Origin: Sphaerobacter thermophilus DSM 20745
GTDB lineage: Bacteria > Chloroflexota > Chloroflexia > Thermomicrobiales > Thermomicrobiaceae
Assembly (NCBI RefSeq): GCF_000024985.1
Contig: NC_013523.1
Location: 2,666,001 to 2,730,000, forward strand
DNA length: 64,000 nucleotides
Reading direction: 5' to 3'
Shown here piece after piece: positions 17,685-25,884 of this stretch. The notes under the pieces were generated by a model. It ran no database searches. It was not told the origin of the DNA and was given only the letters and a program-made list of their open reading frames with translations. How positions within the stretch are numbered: position 1 is the first letter of the stretch; each line of letters begins with the position of its first letter. The translations under genes were made by a program, and so were the position numbers.

Positions 17685-18821
17685 CTAGTCGTCACCGTTA
17701 GGCTGTTGCGTCCGGGCCGTGCTCACACGGGACGCGGGAACGAACGGCCGGATCGTGCTCATGCCGCTGCCCTGCCCTGCTGCAGGCGCCTCCGATCGGC
17801 GCACCGCCGCGCGGCGTCGCCAGATCAGCAGCCCGCCGCCAGCCAACAGGAGACCGGCGAATAGCCCCGCGCCGGCGACGGCGACGATCATCCAGATCGA
17901 CAACCCCTGTTCCGCCGGGGCCGTCACCGTCGCCGACTGCTCACCCGGCGTCGCCCCGTCCACCTGCGCCGCCTGCGCCTCGGGGATGGTGAAGGCTCCC
18001 TCGTAGCGGGCCGCGCCCTGCGCGCCGTACTGCAGGTCCACCACCACCCGGTAGTCCCCGGCCGCGAGCGCCTCACCGGGGATCATCAGCGGGTACTCGA
18101 TCGCCGTGTCGGGGAGGAACGTGTGCACCTGCAGCGGGATGCTGTGCAGCTCGCGCCCCTCGCCGTCGGCAATGGTGACCGTGCCCTGCGGCTTCACCAT
18201 CTGGTTCCCATCGTTGCGCAGGGCGAGCAGGAGCGTCTGCTTCGATCCCTGCACAGAGGGGGTCACTCCGTCGATCGTCACGTGCTCGACCGCCGGCCCC
18301 GGCAGATTGACCTGCACCGCGGTCACGACGCGGGTCTGCACGTTGACCTGGAATTGCCCGCTGCCCTCGTTCACCGCGGTGCCCTGCGCGGCGATGCCGC
18401 CGACGTGGTGGCCGGCACGCAGCTCACGCGGCACGGTCACGGTGAAGCCGACGGTGCGCGACTCGCCCGGGCCGAGCGTCACCTCCGTCTCGTCGAGCTG
18501 CACCCAGGCGCCGACCTGCGAGCGAGGGGCGTCGGCGTCGGGAAACACGATCCCACCGGTCGGACCGGTCATACCGTCCAACGCATAGAGACGGGCCGTG
18601 CCCGGCGCATCGCCGGTGTTGGTGACCAGGACCTCGTCGTGAATCACCTGACCCAGTTCGGCGTCGTAGACGAAGTACGCCGCGTTCGTCGATTGCGTGG
18701 AAGCGGGCTGCACGCTGAAACTCGCCTCCTCGGCGGCCTGCGCCGCGCCCGCGGTTGTGAGCGCAAGCAGGAGCAGGAGCACGGCGGGCACGACCCGCAG
18801 TGCATTGGACAAGAACCGCAT
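17685..18821 (-). CDS. WxL-interacting protein (DUF916-like) with C-terminal membrane anchor
   Basis: 378 residues. ATG 18821 is chosen because GAGGAGG lies nine bases upstream; an in-frame ATG at 18857 has no site. After a signal peptide (VVPAVLLLLLALTTAGAAQA) the mature protein has a first beta-sandwich (residues about 35-170; DEVLVTNTGDAPGTARLYALDG, LGPGESRTVGFTVTVPRELRAGHHVGGI) resembling the DUF916 peptidoglycan-binding domain of WxL-interacting proteins. A second sandwich follows (ALRNDGNQMVKPQGTVTI, YPLMIPGEALAAGDYRVVVDLQYG). A transmembrane helix near 310-335 ends in IWRRRAAVRR, giving an outside-facing anchored protein. With WxL genes on both sides it should form the anchor of a surface complex. 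Confidence 0.85.
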   Translation of the reverse strand: MRFLSNALRVVPAVLLLLLALTTAGAAQAAEEASFSVQPASTQSTNAAYFVYDAELGQVIHDEVLVTNTGDAPGTARLYALDGMTGPTGGIVFPDADAPRSQVGAWVQLDETEVTLGPGESRTVGFTVTVPRELRAGHHVGGIAAQGTAVNEGSGQFQVNVQTRVVTAVQVNLPGPAVEHVTIDGVTPSVQGSKQTLLLALRNDGNQMVKPQGTVTIADGEGRELHSIPLQVHTFLPDTAIEYPLMIPGEALAAGDYRVVVDLQYGAQGAARYEGAFTIPEAQAAQVDGATPGEQSATVTAPAEQGLSIWMIVAVAGAGLFAGLLLAGGGLLIWRRRAAVRRSEAPAAGQGSGMSTIRPFVPASRVSTARTQQPNGDD

Positions 18822-18930
18822 CGTAGATGGCCTCCTCGAGGCGAGCGATCGCTTCATGAGATGCTGCAGACAACCAGTTCGCCGGGTGGGCGCGGCCGGG
18901 AGAGGTCCGGCCGCGCCGCTCGGCCGATCG

Positions 18931-19500
18931 CTACGGCGTCACCGCGAGCGTGAACGTCACCGTGCTCTCGTAGGTCCCGGCGTAGGCATCAAACGGGATA
19001 TCCAACGAGAACGTCGGGTTGACCTCGAACTTGCCCATCCCCGTGCCCTCGGCTGCGGACAGGATCACCGCGGGCGTGCTGGTCAGCGTTGCCTGCGTCG
19101 TGGTGGCCGGCAGCTCGCTCTCTTCGCCGGTCACGCCTGCCACTGGCGACTCGTTGATAGTCAGCGCATCCGCCGGCAACTGGTGATTGCCGTCTCCAGT
19201 GGAGAACTGGGTCGCGCTGGCCGACAGGCTCCAGCCGGCACCGGAACCGGTTGCGTCCGTGATGGTGATCGTTGACGCACCCGGGGCGGTGGTAAGCGTC
19301 TGGTTCTCCCCGTTGAGCGTGCCGCTAAAGATCACCGGGCCAGTCGCATCGAGGTCCAGCGGTCCCGCGTTCAGACTGGCAGTCCCATCCAATGTCGCCG
19401 AATCCGCCGCCAGCGTGGGCATCACCGCGCCGACGGCCAGCGCTGCGGCCAGACCCATGCTGGCGAGCACGCGCGTCAGTCGAGACTTCCGTGTATCCAT
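18931..19500 (-). CDS. WxL-domain cell-surface protein
   Basis: 189 residues from ATG 19500, preceded by GGAGTGGAGGAAC; the frame is open further upstream but without a ribosome binding site. A signal peptide (LASMGLAAALAVGAVMPTLA) leads to a secreted all-beta protein rich in Thr, Ala and Gly. ITDATGSGAGWSLSASATQF holds the W-S-L motif, and the C-terminus GTGMGKFEVNPTFSLDIPFDAYAGTYESTVTFTLAV parallels the sister gene at 17104-17670. As there, the second W-x-L is changed (TFTL). It lacks Cys. It is the first gene of the cluster; 109 bp separate it from the DUF916 gene. It probably decorates the cell wall through the neighbouring anchor protein. Confidence 0.8.
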   Translation of the reverse strand: MDTRKSRLTRVLASMGLAAALAVGAVMPTLAADSATLDGTASLNAGPLDLDATGPVIFSGTLNGENQTLTTAPGASTITITDATGSGAGWSLSASATQFSTGDGNHQLPADALTINESPVAGVTGEESELPATTTQATLTSTPAVILSAAEGTGMGKFEVNPTFSLDIPFDAYAGTYESTVTFTLAVTP

Positions 19501-19531
19501 GTTCCTCCACTCCTGTAGTAGGTGACGTCTG

Positions 19532-19552
19532 CCCGGGAGCTTCCCTCCCGGG
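19532..19552 (-). promoter_or_regulatory. Hairpin in 5' leader of the WxL gene
   Basis: CCCGGGAG pairs perfectly with CTCCCGGG around a 5-nt loop, 32 bp upstream of the WxL start codon. It could shape translation or act as an early terminator. Confidence 0.4.
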
Positions 19553-19989
19553 ATGGACGCTATGCATGACGTTCGCAGGTGTATGAGCGGATCTGCTGCC
19601 GATGGCCTCCCTCCAGCGTAAGTTCGAGGTGAGGGCCGACCGGCTTGCGGGAGCAGAGCGGGACGAAGCGTCGCTTGACTGTCCTGCCTGACCGAGGCCG
19701 GGTACGCCACTCGCTCGCCCGGTGGCACGGCGTCCATGCTCACCACAGGGGTCATCACGTCCGCAGGTCAGGCGGCTCCTCGTTAGTTATCGTGCGCCGA
19801 ATTGTTCCGGTGCTGATGCGAGTCTACAGCGGATGCTCAGCCGCAAGAATCCCCCAGACGTCATAGCGCCGGCCTATCCATCCGTATCGGGGTAGGTGTC
19901 GGAAGGTATCGTCGCCGCCCGTGCGAATGGATAAGTGGGCCTACCCCGAGGGGCAGGTCTGCCCTACGCGATCCCTCCTCAGCACGCGT

Positions 19990-20010
19990 CTTTGTGCATC
20001 GCGCACAAAG
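19990..20010 (+). promoter_or_regulatory. Inverted repeat upstream of glnA
   Basis: CTTTGTGC (19990-19997) and GCACAAAG (20003-20010) form an 8-bp dyad with a 5-nt centre in a relatively AT-rich stretch. Both a repressor operator and an RNA hairpin are possible. Confidence 0.4.
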
Positions 20011-20142
20011 AATTGGGTCCAGATTGGGGTTGAAGAACGTAGTTTGGCCCCGCCCTCGGCCGTAGGCTAACGACTGTGATGGGGAGGACGGCTCCCCACC
20101 GATCCACAAAGCGCGGCCCGCCAGGGCGAAGGAGGTAAAGCC

Positions 20143-21516
20143 GTGGTCCTCGAGATGGTGCCGACGATCCGGTCCGCCATAACACCCACCGCGGAGGAGG
20201 TCTTGAGCCGCGCGGAGGAAGCGGGCGTCGAGTTCGTCAACCTACAGTTCACCGACGTGATGGGGATCGTAAAGAGCGTGTCGATCCCCATCGACGTTTT
20301 TCCGGACGTCATTCAGAACGGGCAGTGGTTTGACGGCTCGTCGATTGCCGGGTTCGCCCGCATCGCCGAGAGCGATATGTTCCTGATGCCGGATCTGGCC
20401 ACCTTCGCGGTGATTCCCTGGGAGCAGGGGCGCAACGCTACCGCTCGCGTCATCTGCTGGGTGCACAACCCGAACGGCGATCTCTTTCCCGGAGACCCGC
20501 GCGCGGTCCTGCTCCGGCAGTTGGAGCGCCTCGCCCAGATAGGCTATCGCTACCACACCGGGCCGGAACTGGAGTTCTTCCTGTTCCGCAAGGACAACGG
20601 CAGCGTCCGGCCGCTGCCCCACGACCAGGGGGGCTACTTCGACCTGACCACCGACCTGGCTGCCGAGGTGCGCAAGGACATGATCCAGGCGCTGAAGGCC
20701 TTCGGCATTAAGGTGGAGGCGGGCCATCACGAGGTCGCCATCGGCCAGCACGAGATCGACTTCGAGTACAGCGATGCGCTGACGACGGCCGATCATGCGG
20801 TCACGATGAAGTACACGCTGAAGGCGATCGCCCAGCAGCACGGGCTGCATGCCACCTTCATGCCCAAGCCGATTGAGGGCGTCAACGGCTCCGGCATGCA
20901 CACGCACCAGAGCCTGGCCTTCCTGGAGTCGGGCGAGAACGCCTTTGTCGATACCTCCGACGACTACGGGCTGTCGAAGCTGGCACGCCACTTTATCGCC
21001 GGGCAGCTCGCCCACGCCCGGGGCATGGCGGCGGTGCTGGCACCGCTGGTCAACTCCTATCGACGGCTCGTCCCTGGCTTTGAGGCGCCGGTGTACGTGA
21101 GCTGGGCACGGCAGAACCGCTCGGCCCTCATCCGCGTGCCGGCCATCCGCGCTGGGCGCACCGCGGCCACTCGCATCGAGCTGCGTTGTCCGGATCCGGC
21201 GGCCAACCCGTACCTCGCCTACGCGGTGATGCTGGCTGCCGGCCTCGACGGGATCGAGCGCGAGCTGCCGCTGCCGGAGCCGATCGAGGAGAACCTGTAC
21301 CACTTCACCGAGGACGACCTGCGCCGCCGCAACGTCGCCACACTGCCCGCCACCCTGGGCGAGGCGATGGCCGAGCTTGAGCGGGACGAGGTCGTGCGCG
21401 AGGCGCTCGGCGAGCACGTCGTCGAGAAGCTGCTGGAGGCCCAGAAGCAGGAGTGGGACAGCTTCCGGCGCCACGTCAGCACCTGGGAGCTCGAGCGGTA
21501 CCTCGAGATCTATTGA
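20143..21516 (+). CDS. glnA: Glutamine synthetase type I
   Basis: 457 residues. GTG 20143 follows GAAGGAGG with good spacing; ATG 20155 is an alternative. The enzyme joins ammonia and glutamate using ATP. Seen motifs: the latch DGSSIAGFA, the metal-binding GPELEFFLF, HHEVAIGQHEIDF, the ATP-binding NGSGMHTHQSL, the glutamate-binding region ending in SWARQNRSALIRVP, and RCPDPAANPYLA. The length and absence of the ~25-residue insertion place it in the GSI-alpha group, usually regulated by feedback and transcription rather than adenylylation, although an NLYHF stretch is present at the equivalent loop. It is monocistronic in a cytoplasmic setting, with a long structured leader upstream and hairpin 21532-21557 downstream. 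Confidence 0.95.
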   Translation: MVLEMVPTIRSAITPTAEEVLSRAEEAGVEFVNLQFTDVMGIVKSVSIPIDVFPDVIQNGQWFDGSSIAGFARIAESDMFLMPDLATFAVIPWEQGRNATARVICWVHNPNGDLFPGDPRAVLLRQLERLAQIGYRYHTGPELEFFLFRKDNGSVRPLPHDQGGYFDLTTDLAAEVRKDMIQALKAFGIKVEAGHHEVAIGQHEIDFEYSDALTTADHAVTMKYTLKAIAQQHGLHATFMPKPIEGVNGSGMHTHQSLAFLESGENAFVDTSDDYGLSKLARHFIAGQLAHARGMAAVLAPLVNSYRRLVPGFEAPVYVSWARQNRSALIRVPAIRAGRTAATRIELRCPDPAANPYLAYAVMLAAGLDGIERELPLPEPIEENLYHFTEDDLRRRNVATLPATLGEAMAELERDEVVREALGEHVVEKLLEAQKQEWDSFRRHVSTWELERYLEIY

Positions 21517-21531
21517 TGGGAGCCGGCCCCG

Positions 21532-21557
21532 GGTGCCCCACGCCGCCGTGGGGCACC
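21532..21557 (+). terminator. Hairpin terminator candidate of glnA
   Basis: GGTGCCCCAC pairs with GTGGGGCACC around a 6-nt loop, 15 bp after the glnA stop. It lacks a clear T-run. Confidence 0.6.
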
Positions 21558-21839
21558 TCTCGGGCCGACCCAGACGCCGAAGTGCTCCGTCCACCACGCC
21601 GGGCGCGTGGGGACGGAGTCACCCACCGGCACCATAACCCAGCCGTTTCTTCTTCCCCGCCCTTCCCCGGGCCGTGGTCGAGCGCACCCCCCGCATAACG
21701 GTGCGCCCGGCCACGGTACCGGGGCGGAGTCAACCCCGAGGTCAGCACCCCAAACACCGACATCGAAGACATCGCGGGCATGGATAACTGCCCGCACGCC
21801 CCTCACCGCGGCGGTCCGCCGTCAGTGATGCAACATGTA
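21558..21839. other. Gene-free interval
   Basis: A very GC-rich stretch after the glnA hairpin. Several frames are open but none has a ribosome binding site or recognisable protein. I see no further structure. Confidence 0.4.
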
Positions 21840-22118
21840 CTAGTCCGAGGTGGAAGTTTCGGCCGCCGCCTGGCGCGCCAACCGCTGGCGGAACTCCTTG
21901 ATCTCCTGCTCGAACCCCTGGTTCGCGATCGTCAGGCGAACTTGATTGTTCGACGCAGGCCGGATCGTCAACTCGACGAACCCACCATCCCCCTCGAAAC
22001 GGAGATGGCCCGGCTCATCGACAGTGAGGTCCAGTCCCTGGTGCTGGGGGCCGAAGAACTTGCGCGCCTGCCGGTCCACCTCCCCCTGCCACAGCCGGAT
22101 CGGAATGGTCTGCGTCAT
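21840..22118 (-). CDS. Conserved-looking small protein of unknown function
   Basis: 92 residues from ATG 22118, preceded by GAGGAGCG; the frame extends upstream but that start lacks a site. No signal peptide or membrane segment. The protein (TIPIRLWQGEVDRQARKFFGPQHQGLDL, then VELTIRPASNNQVRLTIANQGFEQEIKEFRQRLARQ) predicts an alpha/beta start, three beta strands and a long charged C-terminal helix. Codon use is like its neighbours. I recognise no family. It lies alone between glnA and a repeat cluster, and there is no contextual clue to function. Confidence 0.6.
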   Translation of the reverse strand: MTQTIPIRLWQGEVDRQARKFFGPQHQGLDLTVDEPGHLRFEGDGGFVELTIRPASNNQVRLTIANQGFEQEIKEFRQRLARQAAAETSTSD

Positions 22119-22237
22119 CGCGCGCTCCTCGCGGTCGTCCAATCGGGTTATCCCCCTGCGCACCGCCATACCGCCAGCCCCGTGCCACGTGGGCCGCAGG
22201 GCTGCAGGGCGGTCTGCGAGCGGTACATGCGCCCGGC

Positions 22238-22264
22238 GCCCCGGGCTGACAAGGAAAGCCGGCT
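22238..22264. repeat. Half P-family palindrome with AGCCGGCT
   Basis: GCCCCGGGC (22238-22246), then TGACAAGGAA and AGCCGGCT (22257-22264), immediately followed by GGAGTTTGACGAAT, the end of the 213-bp element at 22271. Confidence 0.6.
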
Positions 22265-22270
22265 GATGGA

Positions 22271-22483
22271 GTTTGACGAATGAACGTGGTGTACCCGCCA
22301 GCCACCCGCTCCCGCGCGCCTGTCATCCTGAGCGCAGCGAAGGATCTCGCGTCAGACCGGCCACGCACCGGGGAGATCCTTCGGCTCGGACGGAGTCGCC
22401 GGGCGCGGCTGGCCGCGGCCCCCGGCACCGCTCAGGATGACAGCATCCGGGCGGCTCCGGTGTAGCACGGTAATTCATCAAAC
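22271..22483. mobile_element. 213-bp MITE-like repeat, copy 1
   Basis: The ends are imperfect inverted repeats: GTTTGACGAATGAACGTGGT at the left, and ACGGTAATTCATCAAAC closing at 22483. Inside is a palindrome-like unit: GTCATCCTGAGCGCAGCGAA with GGATCTCGC, then GAGATCCTTCGG and CTCAGGATGACAG. A second copy in opposite orientation lies at 56152-56361, and the two have nearly equal length. No ORF is present. Confidence 0.75.
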
Positions 22484-22523
22484 TTCATAAGCCGGCTTGG
22501 AAAGGTTCGGCCGGTTACGTTCG

Positions 22524-23183
22524 TCAGGGCGAGAGGCGCTCGATGCGCCAGGTGCCGTCCGGTTGGCGGGTGTAGCGCAGGCGGTCGTGGAGACGGCTCC
22601 TGCGGCTCTGCCAGAACTCGATTGCGGTGGGGCTGACCCGGTAGCCGCCCCAGAAGGGGGGGAGCGGCACCTCTTCGGGGAAGCGCTGCTCGATCTCCCG
22701 CAGGCGCTCCTCCAGCGTCGCCCGGTCGGGGATCACCGCGCTCTGCTCGGAGGCCCAGGCGCTGAGCTGGCTGCCGCGCGGGCGAGTGTGGAAGTACGCC
22801 TCGGACTCCTCACGGCTGACGCGAGAAACCTCCCCGGTGATCCGCACCTGCCGCCCCAGAGCCGGCCAGTGGAAGACCAGCGCAGCGCGCGGGTTTTCGG
22901 CCAGCTCCCGGCCCTTTTGGCTCTCGTAGTTGGTGAAGAAGACGAAACCGCGCTCATCGAAGCCACGCAGCAGTACGACGCGCGCCGAAGGGACGCCATC
23001 GCCGGTGGCCGTCGCCAGCGTCATCGCGTTCGGCTCGGGGACGTCGCGCGCAAGCGCCTCGGACAGCCAGCGGTTGAACTGTGTGAAGGGGTCGTCCGCC
23101 AGGTCCGCCTCGTTCAGCCCGACCTCAACGTCTTCCTTCCGCAGCGTCCGCAGGGACCGGTTCGTCTCGACGAAGTCACTCAT
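22524..23183 (-). CDS. pdxH: Pyridoxamine 5'-phosphate oxidase
   Basis: 219 residues, normal length. The enzyme uses FMN and oxygen to oxidise pyridoxamine or pyridoxine phosphate to pyridoxal phosphate. Seen features: the N-terminal [22 protein letters not shown] helix, the FMN-binding [41 protein letters not shown] region, [30 protein letters not shown] and the C-terminal [27 protein letters not shown] motif ending in RIERLSP, all matching PdxH rather than a generic flavin reductase. It is on the minus strand after the HAD phosphatase, 62 bp apart, so it may be the last gene of a run beginning at 25459. Confidence 0.95.
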   Translation of the reverse strand: MSDFVETNRSLRTLRKEDVEVGLNEADLADDPFTQFNRWLSEALARDVPEPNAMTLATATGDGVPSARVVLLRGFDERGFVFFTNYESQKGRELAENPRAALVFHWPALGRQVRITGEVSRVSREESEAYFHTRPRGSQLSAWASEQSAVIPDRATLEERLREIEQRFPEEVPLPPFWGGYRVSPTAIEFWQSRRSRLHDRLRYTRQPDGTWRIERLSP

Positions 23184-23245
23184 ACCTCGATCTCACACGC
23201 TCCCACGACCCGGCAGCCGTCGCCTGGCGCCGGTCCGCCCACATC

Positions 23246-23980
23246 TTACCGCGCTACCCTGACCATGGCATGGATCGCCGCGGTCGCCGCCTCCACGTCG
23301 CTCAGGTTGGGCAGCACCGCGTCGGGTGCGTGCGCGGCCAGATCGTCCACGCCGTAGCGGCCGGTTGCGACCGCCAGGACGCGGGCGCCGGCTGCCCGCG
23401 CCGCCTCGATGTCGCGCGGCGTATCGCCGACCAGGATGGTGCGCGGGCCGTCGAACGACGCGCGGTAGTGCTCCCACGCCTCCCGCTGCCCCGCTTCCAC
23501 CAGATGCCCGCGCTCGCGGGCGGAGTCGCCGTACGCGCCGATCGGGAAGAGGTGGGCGACCCCGGCGGCCTCGAGTTTCGCCCGGGCGACGGCCCGCGCG
23601 TTGCCGGTCAGCACACCCAGCGCAAAGCCCTCGTCGCGCAGCCGCTCCGCCACCGCGACGACGCCCGGCAACAGGTACTCGACTCGGCTGTCGCGAGCCA
23701 CCGCCGCTGCGTAGTGCTCGCCCATGCGCGCGACCATCTCGGCCAGGCGCGCGTCGATCTCGGCCGTGGAGAGCCCATGCCGCTCTAGGGCCAGCCGCGC
23801 GATCTGGCTGTCGAGCATGCCCGCCAGCGGCACACCATCGAGCGTCGCCTGGACGCCGTAGACCTCCTGCATGGCCCGGACGAAGGCCGCCTGGTGGGCG
23901 CGATCGCCCGCGCGCAGCAGCGTGCCGTCGATATCGAACAGGACCAGCCCGCGCCAGGCGCGGTGTTCGTTATGCGTCAT
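23246..23980 (-). CDS. HAD-superfamily phosphatase, phosphoglycolate phosphatase-like
   Basis: 244 residues. Motif I is FDIDGTLL near residue 15, with the nucleophile Asp and the general acid Asp. The cap follows (LDGVPLAGMLDSQIARLALERHG). Motif II is LGVLTGN, motif III the conserved Lys in ARAKLEAAG, and motif IV is ILVGDTPRDIEAARAAGARVLAVATG. The alpha-helical cap suits beta-phosphoglucomutase/phosphoglycolate phosphatase-type enzymes acting on small phosphate esters. The start codon ATG 23980 and the first residues (MTHNEH) fall inside heptad repeat element C, with no ribosome binding site visible, so this N-terminus may have been created by the repeat. The substrate is not determinable. 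Confidence 0.85.
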   Translation of the reverse strand: MTHNEHRAWRGLVLFDIDGTLLRAGDRAHQAAFVRAMQEVYGVQATLDGVPLAGMLDSQIARLALERHGLSTAEIDARLAEMVARMGEHYAAAVARDSRVEYLLPGVVAVAERLRDEGFALGVLTGNARAVARAKLEAAGVAHLFPIGAYGDSARERGHLVEAGQREAWEHYRASFDGPRTILVGDTPRDIEAARAAGARVLAVATGRYGVDDLAAHAPDAVLPNLSDVEAATAAIHAMVRVAR

Positions 23981-24100
23981 GCGTCATCCGTCACTCGTCG
24001 TGCGTGTCGCGTGTTCCGTGATCCGTGTTCTATTCGTCCTCCCCTCTCCCACAAGGGGAGAGGGGTCGGGGGTGAGGGAATCCCTCACTCACCACCGATC
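23966..24100. repeat. Heptad CGT repeat element C with hairpin core
   Basis: CGT occurs at 23968, 23975, 23982, 23989, 23996, 24003, 24010, 24017 and 24024: nine consecutive units with exact 7-bp phase and otherwise varied bases. Then CCCCTCTCCcacaaGGGGAGAGGGG forms a hairpin followed by TCGGGGGTGAGGG. It fills the gap between the thioesterase and HAD genes and provides the HAD start codon. Confidence 0.85.
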
Positions 24101-24530
24101 ACGCTTTCCTTGGATACAGGATGAGCTGGGTGCAACGGAAGAGCGCCAGGAGTTTGCCGCTCGCGGCGTCGGTGACACGCGCGTCCCAGACCTGGGTGGT
24201 CCGCCCACCGTGGACAAGTGTCGCCTCGCAGGTGATCTCTCCCTCAGTGACGGTGCTGATGAAGTTGGTCTTCAATTCGATCGTCGTGAAATTCTCCGCC
24301 CCCTCGGGGAGGGAAGCCAGGCAGCCGACCCCGCAGCTACTATCGGCAAGCGCCACCACCGACGCCGCGTGGAGGTACCCGTTGGGCGCGAGCAGTTCCC
24401 GTCGCACCGTCAGCGACGTCCGCACCCGGCCCTCGCCCACCTCGTGGTAGGTGATCCCGATGAGGTCGAGCAGTGTCCCGGCCTTGCGCTTCTCGACCTG
24501 CTCAAGCGTGATCCGGTTCCCCTGTCCCAT
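24099..24530 (-). CDS. PaaI-type hotdog thioesterase
   Basis: 143 residues; ATG 24530 follows GGAGGGGAC. The hotdog fold is visible: central helix HAASVVALADSSCGVGCLASLPEG followed by strands FTTIELKTNFISTVTEGEITCEATLVHGGRTTQVWDARVTD. The sequence LLAPNGYLHAASVVALAD corresponds to the HGG-type catalytic loop of PaaI/YbdB thioesterases. It probably hydrolyses aromatic or short acyl-CoA thioesters in the cytoplasm. It begins 8 bp after the EamA stop on the same strand, so the two form an operon, perhaps pairing product release with export; that link is inference. Confidence 0.85.
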   Translation of the reverse strand: MGQGNRITLEQVEKRKAGTLLDLIGITYHEVGEGRVRTSLTVRRELLAPNGYLHAASVVALADSSCGVGCLASLPEGAENFTTIELKTNFISTVTEGEITCEATLVHGGRTTQVWDARVTDAASGKLLALFRCTQLILYPRKA

Positions 24531-24538
24531 GTCCCCTC

Positions 24539-25459
24539 CTACGATCCGTGCCCGCCGTCGCCGGTCGCGTCGAGTGCCGGCCGCGCCGGGGCGTCAGCGA
24601 CCGGGAGGCGCAGCAGCACCACCGCGGTCAGGATCGCGAGCCCGCCCAGCGCGCGCATCAGGCCGATGTCCTCCCGCAGGACCACCGCGGCCAGGGCAAC
24701 CGCCATCACCGGCTCCAGCGTAGCGATGATCGACGCCCGCGCCGGGCCCAGCCGCATCACGCCCGCGAGGAACGCCAGGACGGCAACCACCGTGCTGGCT
24801 ACCACCATCGTGGCCAGCACCAGCCAACCGCGGGGCTGGAAGCTCAGATCCAGCGAGCCGCTGAGCAGGGCGAAGGCGGCGAACATCAACGCCATACCGC
24901 TCATGATCCAGGTGCTGGCCCGCACGACCGACAGGCCCCGGACAACCCGGCTGCTGACCACGATATGCCCTGCATAGAAGCAAGCCGAGGCGAAGGCCAG
25001 CAGCATGCCGCGCCCGTCAGCGCCCTCAAAGTCGAAGCCCAGGGTCAGCAGGCAGCCGATCATGGCCAGCGCGAGCGCGATCGCGCGCACCAGGGTCAAC
25101 CGCTCACCGAGCCAGAGGACCGCCAGCAACGTCACGATCGCGGGGTAACTATAGAAGATGGCGGCCACGGTGGAGGCCGGCGCGTAGCGGATGGCGAGAA
25201 AGAACGTGCTGGTGTTGGCGACGAACAGGGCACCGGCGAGCGCAAGGCCACCCAGGTGCGACCGGGGAAGGCCCGCCTCGCGCCGCAGCAGCAAGAACGG
25301 CCAGGCGAGGAGCGCCGCCGCCCCGAAACGCAGCGTGAGTGTCGTTGGGACGTTGATCCCGGCCTCGTACGCCAGCGCCGCGAGTGTGGGCGTTCCGGCG
25401 TAGCCAATCGCTGAGAGGACGACCAGCCCGATGCCAATCGCCTGCCCCCGCCGCTCCAT
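24539..25459 (-). CDS. EamA/DMT-family transporter
   Basis: 306 residues from ATG 25459 after GGGGGAAG; an upstream in-frame start adds a soluble Gly-rich leader and is less likely. It has ten hydrophobic segments in two repeats of five, the DMT layout: GLVVLSAIGYAGTPTLAALA opens the first repeat, IRYAPASTVAAIFYSYPAIVTLLAVLWLGERL closes it, and the second ends in PARASIIATLEPVMAVALAAVVLREDIG. These two matching stretches are the signature helix pairs of EamA domains. It sits in the cytoplasmic membrane and probably exports small metabolites such as amino acids. It is upstream of and nearly touching the thioesterase gene. Confidence 0.9.
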   Translation of the reverse strand: MERRGQAIGIGLVVLSAIGYAGTPTLAALAYEAGINVPTTLTLRFGAAALLAWPFLLLRREAGLPRSHLGGLALAGALFVANTSTFFLAIRYAPASTVAAIFYSYPAIVTLLAVLWLGERLTLVRAIALALAMIGCLLTLGFDFEGADGRGMLLAFASACFYAGHIVVSSRVVRGLSVVRASTWIMSGMALMFAAFALLSGSLDLSFQPRGWLVLATMVVASTVVAVLAFLAGVMRLGPARASIIATLEPVMAVALAAVVLREDIGLMRALGGLAILTAVVLLRLPVADAPARPALDATGDGGHGS

Positions 25460-25884
25460 CTTCCCCCTGCCGCCGCCCGCTCCTTGTGTTGTGTCCACCC
25501 AGCCCGCCGAATCGTACGGGCTGGTGCCCGAGCCGGTCAAATGTGAGGCGAACCCCCAAAAAGTACTAGGGATTTAACCCATGCGGGTCATGCGAACTGG
25601 GCGGTTCGGCTCTATCCTCAGAAGTAGTGATGCTGCAATAGCAGCGGACGCGAGAGACAACTCACCTGCCTACTAACCGCTCCACTGATGGACGCCGGCC
25701 GTCCCACCGGTGTCCACCCAAACCCTTGAGGGCCGGCTCTCCCCGGCCCTCCCCCCTTTAATAACCCTGCTTGCCCCGATACACCGCCGACCGGTCGTGA
25801 TACGCTCTGCCTATCGCGTTCCAGAGGATGGCACGAGCGTTGCTCTCGCGTGCGCGGGTTGCTGGGGGAGAGAGGAGGAGACGG
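25460..25884. other. Divergent region and leader of mgtC-like gene
   Basis: This 425-bp region contains hairpin GAGGGCCGG-ctctcc-CCGGCCCTC (25728-25751), followed by CCCCCTTTAATAA, which could work as an attenuator before the MgtC gene. Upstream is an AT-richer patch (caaaaagtactagggattta) that may hold promoters for both directions. No gene is apparent. Confidence 0.45.

Larger units (their letters stand above)
19501..20142. other. Divergent regulatory region between WxL cluster and glnA
   Basis: This 642-bp region has no credible gene. It holds hairpin CCCGGGAG-cttcc-CTCCCGGG (19532-19552) in the WxL leader, the dyad CTTTGTGC-atcgc-GCACAAAG (19990-20010), a possible operator or attenuator before glnA, and hairpin GGGGAG-gacgg-CTCCCC (20081-20097). 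The long leader suggests regulation of glnA by nitrogen status, but I see no known glutamine riboswitch consensus. Confidence 0.5.

Noticed and set aside
23966-24030. CRISPR array
   Set aside because: The 7-bp period has only CGT constant, with no direct repeats of 20 bp or more and no spacers or cas genes.
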